Below are positions 11,397 through 23,985 of a stretch of 64,000 nucleotides of DNA, piece by piece; the first letter of the stretch is position 1; the number at the start of each line of letters is the position of its first letter. This DNA comes from Brachypodius melanocephalos (lineage: Eukaryota > Chordata > Aves > Passeriformes > Pycnonotidae). The stretch is from positions 8,167,836 to 8,231,835 of the forward strand of contig VZSR01003803.1 in NCBI GenBank assembly GCA_013398615.1. The letters are read 5' to 3'. Position numbers and translations under genes: made by a program. The notes under the pieces are model-generated. The model was not told where the DNA came from and ran no database searches. It saw only the letters and a program-made list of their open reading frames with translations.

Positions 11397-14300
11397 ACTG
11401 TGATGTTATTTGGTGCCCTTTTCCCTCCACTGGATCATGAAAAATAATGATAACCTAGAAATAACTTGGATTTTTTTTAATGGAATATTTGCCATTACAG
11501 TCAGTGATCCAATTTGTAGTGAAAAGTGTACTCTAGAAAACATCCTGAGCATCTGATAAATAACAAATGGTCCATGCCTAGGGCCATCTCATTTTCCATG
11601 CTAAATTAAGAGCACTGTTTCACCCCCCTTCTTTTAAGAGAGATCAGTAAGGGCTTATCCGCTGCAAAAGCTCAAATGTGTACTTTCTGATCTCTTTGTC
11701 TCATGTCTCATGCATTTTAAGGTGTCTAAAGATTATGCCCATCCTAGACTCAGATGTTCAAATGGGGTGTAATTAAAAAAGTGGCTCTGAGTATGGCCAA
11801 AATTCATGTGTAAACATAAGGGGTTGGCTTTTTTTACTCCCAACATACCCTCCTAAATATTATTAAAGGGATCACTCATGGAAACATTGTTTTTCTTTGT
11901 TGTCCCAAATGTAATATGACAGATGAAAGAAAGCAGAATGAAAGACGGTGACTATTTAAATCTTACATCTTTCCCATGGAGGAACTGGAAAGTTAGGATG
12001 AACTTAAGTGCCATAAATTTTTTTAAAAATTGAGTGGACATTTCAAACTCTGTGATGGGTTGATACTCCCTTGAGACAGAGTGGTGAGTAAAGCAGCTGA
12101 AGAGGAATGAAGAGCTCTGGCTTCCCTACAAGAAGGGTTGCCTGTGTTCCTATGAACATATAACTTTGATTATAATAATACTTCAGTATTATTTTTGGCA
12201 TGATGAATATAAAAATACTCCTCTACATTTTCCTAGCTGTTGTGGGCAGACTAAAAACAGAAGACAAGTTAAATTTCATCACAATTTGTATGAATATCTG
12301 CAAGTCTTTCTCCATCTATGTAAATATGTAATGTATATCCATCTGTGTATCTGTGCAATATGCTGTGTATCTTCAGAAATAGATAGCAACTCATGTTAAT
12401 AGGTGACACAGTGAGGCTAAAGCAAAAGGAATGCAGGACAAAGCTTGTCAATCGCATCCCAAAGGCGGTAGCCACAGTAAGAAATGAGTCCTGAAAGAAT
12501 TTGGTCATCTGCCTTTCAGTGGTTAAAAGCAAAGCACAGCCTTTAGGCTCAGATGTCTTAGAAACAGAATTTAAAATAATGAAAGATACCTAGATTTCTT
12601 TTGCCACCTTGGATCTGACTTATAAGAGCAGGAAATTCAATTAACAATTTAGTGTTTTGGTTTACTTTTTTATGACTCTGAATCTTCTCTTTGTATTGAG
12701 ATTGTAACACACAATCAGTGCCAATACAGTTAATTTTCTGAAAAAAATTCCTCATATATTTGGCTAGTTACCAATAGATTTGGCCTGTGCAGATAATGAA
12801 GGCAAGAAAGCTTTCACGGCTATTTGCAAAAGTATATCAAGTTGAGCACATTTATTTGAATTTGTTAGATTATAGCTCACCTTCTTTTTCCCCTAGATTC
12901 GAATTAATCTTGATAGCAATAATTAATTTTCAGCTTCAAGATTTAATAATATATTAGGGTCAAATTATCATTGGATAATTACATTTCATATTTTGAAAAT
13001 CTGTAAAGTAAGTTCCATGATTTGTTGTTTCTCTTCCTTGAAGCACTGATACTCTGAGCCTGTTTTTTTCTTCCTGCTTAATGGTTGGCTAATTATTATT
13101 TTAAAAGTGTACTGTATGTTCATTCTGATGGAAGATCCATTTGGATAAAACAAGACTTTTTTTCCCCCCAGAGGTTTTACAAACTTTTCATTATGCAGCA
13201 ATAAGGAAATGAGTTTCTGTCTTGAGGGAGGCTTGGGAAATCTTCACCTGTAGCTATTACCAATCTTACTGGAGCATGGCCAGATAATACTGTATTATTG
13301 TGGTTAAAGAGATTAGTAGGAAATTCAGAGTGTGTGATCTGAAGTCAAAATACCTTTTCCCACTTGAGAAACATCACCACGTGGACCTACCTGATTCTGG
13401 GCAGAGTCTCACTAACACTGACATTTCTCTGAGAGCAGTATAAAAATTCTGAGGTATCTGATCGTATCTGATCCTAGTCTAGATTTTTGGGAATACAGAT
13501 CTGCATTTATCCCAGCTCCTCAGCTGCTATAAACACTTCAGCAGTGCCACTGTGCTCCCAGCATAGTCCTCCCATGATGGAATCATAATGTCCTTAAGTA
13601 GCTGGGATGAGTAGCAAGGTAACTCTAAAGCAAATGTAGCTCTATGTTTTGAATTTGGAAAACAGCCTTCATGGTACTGCAAGACAAATTCAGGGTGGCC
13701 TCAGCAGGAGTACTGAGTAGCAAAGGTCAACACCGCAGACAAATAATGCTGAAATGCTAGTTAATTCCTCACTGAAGGAAATGCAGTAAAACTGAGAAGT
13801 GGTTTTACTGATGCTCAGAGTCTTAGAGTCTCTTCAGATTTTGTGTCTCACCAGGTTCACTTTTCAGAGAAGGTGGAGCCTTTTAAAGTGGTGTTTCTAG
13901 ACAGGAACACATATTGCAGAGGTACACTGGGTAAAGCAGCTAAGCACATGAGTCTGGCAAATGCTGACCTTTATCTTTTATTAAATTTAATGCTATGCTG
14001 GTTTAAAATTTTCCTCTTAAAAGTTTAATTGGAGATTAAACGTTCACAGTTGGAAATGTTTCCTTATCCAGCAGAACTTCAGTCTTTATTTATTTACGAT
14101 ATATCTGACCCAGGCTGCAAAACCTTGCCTTGAGTTTGTGGAGAATCAGTCATATTCTTGCAAAGGCAATTGCTGCTTCGTCAGATTGTCTGGTCCTAAG
14201 GAGTTTATTTTCAGCTCTTTTAACTTAGCTGTGTTGAAATATTTGTCAGGCCTCCATTAGTGTGTGCTGTACTCATGACTACTTAGACATCATGACAGTT

Positions 14301-17300
14301 GTCTTTTGTGTTTATCATTGAAAATAGGGTTATATTGCAAATATGTTAAATATTTTTTTTAACTTATTCCCCATGATACCACATGAGGAAAAGATACTGG
14401 CCTAAAAAACCATGAAACCATTACTTACATGTCAAATAGCACTTTCCTGTAAATATTCGAAATTCTCTGGCACATTGACATTATTTAGTTACTAAGGAGT
14501 GTTTAGTTCAGTAAGCCTGAAGCCATGACAAATTCTTAACAAGACTGTAGTTTAAACATATATAGAAAATAACTAAGAGCTGGAGGAAAAAAGCAGAAAT
14601 GTGATAACAATGCTCAGCTTGACACCACTGAATTTAAGTACTTATTTTAAGTATAGATTCTTGCTATGCTTTATAGATGAAAAGCAAAGAGTGAGGCTAC
14701 TTGCTCAGGACAATTCAAACTTTTAGTGAATGGGCAGATTTCTGCACATCATTTTTTCTCTCCACTGTCAGTGCAATGAGCTGCAAGGACCAGATTCTGC
14801 TAAAGGTTAAGTGTGGTGAATGGGGTTTAATGTCTCTGTCATTTGGGAGGGACGGGGAGAAGGCGATATGACAACTGAAGAAGTCCTCTAGAATTTATGT
14901 TTTCCCTTCTGTTTCAGTTCATTGCATAAAACAGTCTCATAAATGGATTGCACTTCATCTGAACAATAGCTAATATTCTGTATGCCCACTTATCTTAGCT
15001 GCCAGAAAGCTATTCTGGACCTTATTGCTGGCTGGAAAATCTGTCCTCATTTGGAGTCTAAACTCATTCAAGGATATTTAAACAAGCTTGTTCTTGTGCC
15101 AAGACTGTCCTTTAGCTTAAACTGTTCTGATGTTTTTCCTTCTTTGGCATTTATCTCCCTCATATATTTATGGCAAGCAATCTTGATCTCTCTTGACCTC
15201 TGTTTGGTAGAACAAATAAGCCCAATTCTTTTGGGACCTACCCACACCACAAACTGCAGTGAAGTGCAGATCCCTACACTTCCATCAAGCCAAGTAGCTC
15301 TGGGCCAAAAGACATAGAGTATAGAACAATACCCAAGGCAATTATTCTGCTTCTTCCAGATCTGACTCAAAAGAATAAAATGCTACTGGAAACCACATAG
15401 GTTGTGTCATTTAGAAATGTCAGCTCATGCTATTACAGCACTCAAGCGCAATGCTTCAAATAGATTCACTTTAATTTGTCATAAAATAGGGTCCCACTTG
15501 TCTTACTCATCTTTGTAGACCATCTCATGCTTGCTCTGCTGTGAATAGATCTGCATTGAACAAATACAATTAAAAGTTTTATATGTGGTTTGGGCATGAT
15601 TAAAAGTTTGATGTCATGTGCATGTGTACTATAGATCTAGAATTATAAGACAACTTAATGTTAAAAATATTTTTCTTGTGGGAAAAATAAGAAATACAAT
15701 AAAAATTTGAAGGGCAATATCCAGTTTTGACTTTCTATTAAGAATTTTATTATCTATACTAAAAAATATCTTCCAGCATCCCTGATTCTTGTTCTTTATG
15801 TTGCATCACAAGTTTGTTAAATTTATGGGGTTTTTTTTCTGCCTCAAAAAGGCAGTTCGTCAAAAAGGTTTAGACAGATTTCTCTAAAATTTGAAAATGT
15901 CAGGAAAATTGTTGCAACTTTATTATATTTAGAAACATACATATATTCTTGCTAGTTATTGTAAAATTCTTCCTCTACTCCAATGCATGGAAGCAACTGC
16001 TTGTGTGTAATACCAACACACATGCACCCATTCACATATCCCACTCAAACCAGTGATTTGCCCCAAGATATAAAAATGTACCCCAAAACACATCAATAAA
16101 AAAAAAACATTGGAATATAACCCTCCTAAAGTAACAAAGATTTAGAGATAGGAAAATTACACACTCTCAGCAGCAAGCACTGGTGACAATCTCAATCATA
16201 ATGATTAAAATGCTTGATGTGAACCAAGTGACCTCTTCCACTAGTCTCCAGAGGAAGATGATTCTCTCTAGTTAAATGAATTAAGCAAATTTGAATTTGA
16301 AAAAGAGTTCATAGTGCTCTGTGGCATTCAAAGATAAACGATTATCAAACTACGGGTAAAGTACACGATCTCTAAGCAGGAGAAGCAAAATGGTAAGATG
16401 CATAGCTGAGTTACTAAACAAAAATAAGCCACAACAGTTACATGGTATTTTCCTTTTTCTGTTAAAAAGGATAGGTGGCTATTGAACTGCATTGTGAAAG
16501 CATGGTCCCAGGGTTTTGTTTTGTCCACATACTTATTGATCTTAGCAGCACAAGGTCTTGCTGCTCTGCTGGTGACAGTGCAGCTCCCAAGCATGCTGTG
16601 ATCAGAAGTGCAAAGCAGTTGCTCAGCCTATCCCCAGCTTTTTAACAGCTCTCAAGTGGGACACTCCAGCCTGAATTTGAAAATGTTAATTCAAACTCTT
16701 TGGGTTATGCTTTTTAATACTTTTGCAGCAAAACTGAAACTGGGTTTGAAAAGGTGATACCAGGTGGCCCACTCCTAAGATGTGAGAAAAAGGACACCTT
16801 CAGCATTTTTGAAGTATGTGTGTAGGGACACAACGCAAACAGAGGAAGTGCCAAGAACACAGCTGGTTTTGTCCCTCCTACTCTGGGAGTTTTGCACCAC
16901 ACACTTACAGCTTTCTTGTTACAGAGTTCAGCTAGGCATACAGTTTTTTCTTTGTTAACAGAAATGGACACAAGTGATCTTTACATACGAGAGACATAGG
17001 AAGATGCTTATGGTCTCAGAAATAGCTAGGTAAAATTTTCTACTATATATGATCTCTAACTAAAACAAAGTTGAATTGTAACCCTAGACCTGAGAATTTG
17101 AATGGCAGCCTAAAATTCTTATAGTTAGCAGATATGAGAGAAGCTTTAAATTTTAGAAGGGCAACATTGAAAAACAAGTATATAATCCAAATGGTTTCAA
17201 CCAGATATTGGGAATAACCCCCAGAAATTTATAAAGAAAAAAGGATCTTCTTGAACAAAAAGCCCTCCACTTGCTGTATAGCTCCAGTGGTTCATTGTGA

Positions 17301-17559
17301 GGTAACAATTCAGTAATGAAGAGCACAAGCTCAGAGCTGAGAAGCAGTGACATCTGATATGCTGATACATAAGCACAGCTACCAGGAGCTGTGCACACAG
17401 TTATTTGGCATGAGCAAGAGGCCATCAGAGAAGCTATTACCAAACACTGCAGTGCTTCCTGGAGATAAAAAAATTGACATTTTAAATTTCAGGATTCTTG
17501 CTTCTTGCCTACTGATTTCCTCCCCATTCAATAAAATTAATGTTTAAACACAATATAAG
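11397..17559. other. Unique noncoding stretch
   Basis: No gene supported. The longest frame is 111 codons (14982-15317, forward) with an overlapping reverse frame of 100 codons, and neither resembles a known family. There is an AT-rich stretch at 12840-12970 with several ATTAAT cores of the kind bound by homeodomain proteins. Confidence 0.55.
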
Positions 17560-18250
17560 TGTTTTAGTATTTTCCAGTTTTTACCCCAAGAACTTCAAAC
17601 TTAAACAAGGAAACAATTGTTTGAGAATGTGGCAATACTAATGGTTACTATTACATCTTGTTCTTGTATTTGCCTTATCTAAAGTACTTGCAAAAGTAAT
17701 AGCTGTGCATTCAGGCAGTTAAATTCAATAATATAATTTCTTATTGAAGAACAATTTGACTTTTAAAGAGAACATCTTGTTAATAGCCTTCACCAATACA
17801 ATTTTGTGAGTGTCATTAAGTTTATTTGGCTAGTGTCACTGTGTATTTTTGGCAATCAGGAGCATCTTTAAAACTATATTATCATTACAACGCATCTATG
17901 TTTCCTATTGTAATTTCATTCTGCCATAAGAGCAAATTGACAATGCATTAATTTAAGTATCCAATTTAAACCAGCTGAAAATGAATGTATTCAAACTAGT
18001 AAAAACAAAGACAACAGCAGGCTAAAAGATTATCGAAATTGAAATACTATAAAGCAATCTGAATTTTGGTGGTACTGCAGCTCTTTCTAAATATTCTGAT
18101 TGTAACAGTTCATTTATATTGTTAGTATTAAAGTAGATATTTCCTGTTTTGCTTATCAGTAAACTTTTAAGGACTCAGTTTAGAAATGCATGTTTTCATC
18201 TTTTCACTTTTGCATGAATGGTGTATATGATTCCAATAGCTCTGGGATAA
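17560..18250. other. Candidate conserved noncoding element
   Basis: AT-rich, free of simple repeat and transposon signs, with scattered homeodomain-like cores (ATTAAT, TTTAATT) and balanced composition, as in many vertebrate noncoding enhancers. This is an impression only; without cross-species alignment it may be ordinary intergenic DNA. Confidence 0.2.
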
Positions 18251-18537
18251 AATAATAAAACTAAAAATATGAAAGAATTTGAAAATGTCAAGTTTTAATC
18301 CTAATTGTATATATATTTTTCCTGAAAATAATTACCTCATAAAAATGTTTCACTTAAATTTTAGGAACACTCAAGGGAGAACCATGACAAAGTGTTTTTC
18401 ACCAAAATTCTTTTTCTATATAAAAAAAATTAACCTTTTTATTATTTTTTTCTTCTTTTAAACAGTTTTACTTGGGAAAAAAGTAATATTTCATTTTATT
18501 TTTTTCCCCTCTAATTAGGAAATAGATTTCAGAGAAT

Positions 18538-18662
18538 GAAAACCAGAACAAAACCAAAACAAACCAAAAAAGCCCCAAAACCCACAAAACAAAAAATAAA
18601 CAAAACCCAAAACAAAAAAAAATAAAAACAACAACCAAAAAAACCTCCCAAAAGTGGAAAAC
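18538..18662 (+). repeat. A/C-rich low-complexity tract
   Basis: About 125 bases made almost only of A and C on this strand (AAAACC, AAAAC, AAACCC units), with hardly any T and few G. The reverse frame through it (18468-18665) is a chance frame. Confidence 0.9.
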
Positions 18663-18745
18663 CAATGACCAGTTCTACAAAAGTTCTCCTAATCTCTTCA
18701 GATTTTCAAATAAAGGAAAAAAACAGAAATATTTATTTCTTTCTT

Positions 18746-18789
18746 TAAATATTTATTTATTTAAATATTTACAAATAAATAAATATTTA
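18746..18789. repeat. AT inverted repeat, 17-bp perfect stem
   Basis: Left arm AAATATTTATTTATTT (18747-18762) and right arm AAATAAATAAATATTT (18773-18788) are exact reverse complements. One more pair (18746/18789) extends the stem to 17, with a 10-base loop. The block AAATATTTATTTCTTT also occurs as a direct repeat at about 18727 and at 18781. Confidence 0.9.
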
Positions 18790-18876
18790 TTTCTTTAAAA
18801 TAAAATATAAACATGTGTTCAAATTTAACTTTTTTGCTCTTTAGGTAGTAAGTCTACCATCAATTTTTATGGAAAA

Positions 18877-19145
18877 GAATCATACAGTCGTTAAGGTTCA
18901 AGAAGAGCTTTAAGATCATCAAGCCCAAGCATCAACGCTGCACCACCATGTTCACCATTAAGCCATGTCCTCAAATGCCGTTCAAAAAACACTTCCAGGG
19001 ATCTTGGCTCCACCTTTTCCCTGGGGAGCTTGTTTCAGCGCTTGAGAACTCTATTGGTGAAGAATTTTTTTTTGTAATATCCAATGTAATCTCCAGTCTA
19101 AACTTCCCCATGTGCAATTTGAGCCTGCTTGCTCTTGTCCTGTCA
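18877..19145 (-). mobile_element. CR1 LINE 3' end, reverse strand
   Basis: Reverse complement of a CR1 tail. It starts at the 3' terminus, AATCATACAG, followed by GGTTCAAGAAGAGCTTTAAG, ATCATCAAGCCCAAGC, CACCATGTTCACCATTAAGC, a CTTCCAGGGATC block, CCTGGGGAGCTTGTTTCAG, GTGAAGAATTTTTTTTTGTA, ATCCAATGTAATCTCCAGTC and GCTCTTGTCCTGTCA. At 19141-19146 it runs without a spacer into a forward CR1. Confidence 0.92.
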
Positions 19146-19228
19146 CCATCCCTGGAGGTGTTTGATTAGCTGTTGGGCTCAAAGATCCTTAGGGTCTTTT
19201 CTAACCAAAATTATTTTCTGGTTCTATG
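19142..19228 (+). mobile_element. CR1 LINE 3' terminus, forward strand
   Basis: The last ~86 bases of a forward CR1: CACCATCCCTGGAGGTGTTT, GGGCTCAAAGATCCTTAGGG, TCTTTTCTAACCAAAATTAT and the terminal GGTTCTATG. Because the abutting reverse CR1 also carries its 3' terminus, the outer ends of the pair form an interrupted inverted repeat. Confidence 0.9.
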
Positions 19229-22200
19229 TGCAAAGCGAGGTGTATTAACCTGGCTTTGCCTCCTTTCATAAGACCTTCTGGAGCAAGGACTGCACAAGCC
19301 TTTTTTCAGACACTAGTAACAGCCTCTCTGCTAACCAGCCATTTATCTATCACTATTAGCCAGCCATCATCATCTGGAAAAACCCTCCCAACTCCCCAGC
19401 CCCCACACTACCTAGCTCATAGTGCTGAACTAAGTGAAACAAAGTGCAGTTTCATAAGGGGCTTATGGACCAAAACCTGATTGTCAACTAGTGTTTGTTT
19501 TCAAGGGGGTTCATCTTGGTAAAAGCAAGTATAAGTAGTAATGTCAACAAAAACCTGCTGTAACATTTACTTTCAATGTAATGGTAAAAAATGGATCGAT
19601 GAGGACATTCATAAGCAGTACCCTGTTCCTCAGGGTGCAGTCCAAGAACTTGAGGAAGGCCAAGCTCTAACACTGGTTTTTTGTGATATTCTTCTAATTC
19701 TCCAACAAGTTTTTCCAGAAACACACTGTATCGCTCATCTCGTCACCATCCATGTTCACTTTTTTACTCTTTTAAAAGGCTGAAATAGGTGAAAGGAGGA
19801 ACCATAAGTGAAATTTTCTACATGTAGATCTCATCCTAACACGTGGCAAATTTGGAGTTAGGTAGCACCCTAAAGCACCATGTTTTCCATGCGGCCAGAG
19901 AAAGCCTAAAGAAAGTGACATTCAAGAGATAGGAAAGTCAAATTTTTTCTATTAAAATATAAAATATTTTCATCTGCATTCTACAATCACTTCTCTAATT
20001 CTTCTGTCTGAATTGTGACTTGATATTTCAGACTACAGTTATAAAGAGATGCGTTGAAAAGAAAATCTGACACGTTATCTCCTACAAAGGGACAACCCAT
20101 CAGCAATAATATCACAACAAGAAGGAATCTCTGATTATTTGTCTTGGAAGCATGTGTTGATTTCAAAGGTTTATATGGTTTCATCCAGAGTATTAATAAT
20201 GTTATATATCAGTTTATAAAATTATAAAGAGGGACAAAGAGGAGAATTTTTCACAAAGATGGAAATTCAAATAAAACAAGTGCATAGATTGAGATGTAGA
20301 GTGGAAGATCAGTCTAGGAAAGGGCTGTAGTCACCTGGAGATTTGATGAATATGGATAAATTCAGGAACTTTGATAAGCACTGTGTGGCGCTTCAAGTGA
20401 CAACCCTTATGGAAAATTCAGAAAATGCCAAAGATGCAGGGAGAGGGAGGGGGAGTTGGGAAGTGGATGAGAAATACCTAGAGTTCTCTGCTGGCACAAA
20501 AAAAGTAAGCAGATGTGGAGAACAGCATACAAACCAAGGGCAGGAAAACAGACACAAGCCTGCTGCCTAGTTTATTTATGCCAGAGTCCTGAAAACTCAG
20601 GGTTTCAGACACTACTGCTAATGAGGCAAGAGCTGAGTCTCTGCAGCTGTCACTATGGCAGGCAAGGGAGAGAGGCAAACGACATTCCAGTACTGTTAAT
20701 TTAGCTTGTTATCCCAGTTAAGCTCTCTCTAATGGCTAGGATAAAAATATTCTTTCCCCTTACGATTCTCAGGACATTTGGAGCCACCTATGATGGTCTT
20801 ACCCTCAAAACATGGTGAAAAAATTGATGTTTGCCCTCTGTTAGTACATTTATGATACTAACATTTCAAGGTGGAAAAATCCTAAACAAAACTAACAATT
20901 AATTCTAATTTCTATTAAAATGCAGCTGAAAAGGATTTGCATAAATTTTTGAGTATCAGCCCCTTTCTGTTTTTATGGACGTTTGTCAAAACAAAAAGTC
21001 TTTCACTGGGAGTAGTGTGACTTATAGATGAAGGATTCTCTTTTTTTGAGTGCTTCTGGTGATTTTTAAAATTTTTGAATGATCTATTGTTAAGGCTTCT
21101 TTATCTATTGTTCCACACATTCAGTTACCAGTAAACAATGCGATAGCTTGTACAGGTTTTAGGATAAAACTTTGCAATAGCAAAAAACCCCATAAAATAA
21201 TACTAAAAATGTCACATATTGATTATGTTATAGGTAAAAATTTTGCTATTTCAGAGTAGATAGCCTAAAATTAACTCAAGACCATACAGGTCCAGACAGG
21301 GATCAGCAGCTTCTGAGACATTTACTGTTAAAATAATACAAAAACCTCTGGCTTCCTGTTAAATTGATAACCGCATGTTTTGTGGGTTTAAATGTTACAG
21401 GGGATTAATTTATTTAACATATGTTTAGCAACAAAATTGTATTTAGCAACATGCAATTCATGAGAATAAAGAAATTTTCTCAATAAACCAACTCAGAATT
21501 AACTAAAGTTTGGGTAACTACACAGATAAATCTATAAAATCAGATTGGTAACCACTGAAGATTTTTTAATTATGTTCATATTTTTTCAGAGGGAGATGAG
21601 TGCTGACAAGAGATTAAAACATTATTTATTAAAACATTATTTATGAAGCTCCCACCATTGCAAATAGATGTCAACAGCAGAATGTCACAATAAACAGAGT
21701 TGAAAGACTGATACCAAGAGTGAGTTATTAGAAGATACTTTTTGTGGAGTTTCATGTATATACAGATTCTAATTCGCATTATTTTTTCAATTGCATCATA
21801 TCAGATTTTGTGGTAAACTTGAGACAAAAATTGGAAAAAAAAAATTCAAACCTACAATTCCATTAAGTCATGTAATTTTTCCATTTTCTTCAATTGATAT
21901 AATTGTTCACTCAAACTCATATAAAGCAAGTCTATACTAAAAGTCGATAAATAGAAAAGATTTTCAGAAATGGGAAATTTAACAAGTAAAATATCATAGA
22001 CTGATTAGTGGAAAGTACATTTTTTGAAAGATATGACTAGTTAGAGATAGTAAGAGTGATCTGTGAGAGTACTATGTGTAATTGCCAGGAATAAAACTGA
22101 TACTAAAGACAGAAAAATTACTTTATTTGAAGAAAATGACTTTCCAGTGATAGGTTTAAATTTATTTAACAAATTTGCAAGGGAAATATTCAAACTCTGT

Positions 22201-23465
22201 CACTTGAGACATTTATAATGAGAAGAGGTAGCACAAGATATAGTGTAGGCAACAATCCTGCATTGGTCCCAAGGGTTTGAAGTACTTGAACTGATATATT
22301 GTCTCCATTTCTAATTCTTCTGATCTATGGTCAGGGGAGAAGTAAAAAGTGAATGAAACTTAGAAGACTGATATTTCTGACTTGGGTGAAAAATAAAGCT
22401 CTGGTTACAAAATACTTTTATATGCATACACAAATACACATATACATATTCATGTTAAATTGCACACATACTACATACAATTAATTTTTTTTTCTGGAAT
22501 ATTAAGTATATCTTCAAAAAATTAATAAACAGGAACCTTTATTGTAGCCAATAAAAACTCAGTACATATAAAGAGATTAAAAATGAACCAAAAGTAATTA
22601 AAAGTTTTCAGTCATCTCAGAGAAACTGATAAATACTTTTACCTTCTGTCATTGCTCAGAGGAAAGTATCACACAGAAATTACTAGATGAGCCAAGATAA
22701 AAGCTCCAAGCTTAGTGTGTGCATGAAAGATACAATATTAAGCACAATATCTTAGATGGTTCAGGTCCACCTCGTTACTTAAAAAAGGAAGATACAGTGA
22801 CATACATGAATGTGTCTGATCCAAGGCTTGTATTAGATGTTTAATGAATTTTTAAAATATGTTATAAAATTAAGCATTGCCTATAACACTTATTCACACG
22901 TCCTAACTGGATGCATTTTTAACTTATGACTTGTTGACACACAGAATGGAAAATGTAGCTACAACGGTGAAAAATAAAAATCTGTCTTTCATTTAACATT
23001 TAGATAATAAAATGAAAACTGTATTTGCATTAATATATTATTGTACTGATAGCTACTTTAACAGGACATTACCAAAGATGTTGGGCTTTGCTGAAAGCAA
23101 GACCTAGGAGTTAGATTTCTTAATGTCGTAGGAACATTGTGTATGGAGTACAGTGTTGTTTCTATGAAGTGGAAGTGATATTAGAAAAAATACAGGCCTG
23201 TTATGTACACATGGTTATTTGAGCATGACATCACTGACAAACCACTTTTGTGTCAATTTTTTCAGAAACAAGGAAACAAACAATATTCAATTTGTCCCTT
23301 AAACATAAATCTGATTTTATTTTGGTTTTACTTACATATTTTATAAGACATTTCATTTATTTTTGCTGTCCACTGAGATCAACCTATCCTAAATTTACTT
23401 TTAAAAGCACTAAGATTCAGCCAGTGTTAATGAAGTGATTATTCCCCAGCCCAGCTACAGCTGTA
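19229..23465. other. Unique noncoding stretch
   Basis: No gene or transposon recognised. Frames are at most 84 codons and overlap each other on both strands. ATTTATTAAAACATT is nearly repeated in tandem at about 21615-21645. Confidence 0.55.
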
Positions 23466-23972
23466 TCTCAAACCCTGTGTTCAGTTCTGTGTAGATCTCT
23501 TCAAGAAAGACACTGAGGGGCTGGAGCATGTCCAGAGAAGGGCAATGGAGATGGGGAGGGGTCTGGAGCACAAGCCTGGTGGGGAGTGGCTGAGAAAGCT
23601 AAGGTTATTTAGTCTGCAGAAAAGGAGACTCGAGGGGACCTTGTTGCTCTCTACAGCCTCCTGGAAGGGTGTGGTAGCAAGGTGGGTGTGGGTCTTTTCT
23701 CCAAGGTCACAACTGACAAGACAAGTGGAAACAGCCTCAAGTTGTGCTGGAGGAAGTTTAGGCTGGATAGTAGGAACGATTTCTTCACTTGGAGGGTTGT
23801 CAAGCACCAGAACAGGCTGCCCAGGGAGGTGATGGAGTCACCATCCCTGAAGGTGTTTAAGAAACCACTTTATGTGGCAGCTATTGCTGTGGTTTAGTTG
23901 ATATGGTGGTGCTCATTCAAAAGTTAGACTTGATGACCTTGGGGGTCTTTTCCAACCTTAATTATTCTATGA
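23466..23972 (+). mobile_element. CR1 LINE, last ~500 bases, forward strand
   Basis: One of the best preserved CR1s in the window. It spans the end of ORF2 and the 3' UTR: CTGTGTTCAGTTCTGTG, AAGAAAGACACTGAGGGGCT, GGAGCATGTCCAGAGAAGGG, AAGGTTATTTAGTCTGCAGA, TTGTTGCTCTCTACAGCCTC, AAGGTGGGTGTGGGTCTTTT, CTCAAGTTGTGCTGGAGGAA, CAGGCTGCCCAGGGAGGTGA, GTCACCATCCCTGAAGGTGT, TTAGACTTGATGACCTTGGG, TCTTTTCCAACCTTAATTAT and TCTATGA. The frames through it are stop-broken relics of the ORF2 C-terminus. A 14-base piece of its interior recurs right after its end. Confidence 0.97.
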
Positions 23973-23985
23973 AGAAACCACTTTA

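Noticed and set aside
11183..11447. Frames crossing the N gap
   Set aside because: About 34 residues are undetermined and the gap length is arbitrary, so no reading frame can be claimed.
14982..15370. Overlapping forward 111-codon and reverse 100-codon frames
   Set aside because: Mutually overlapping, no recognisable similarity, and ordinary AT-rich composition.
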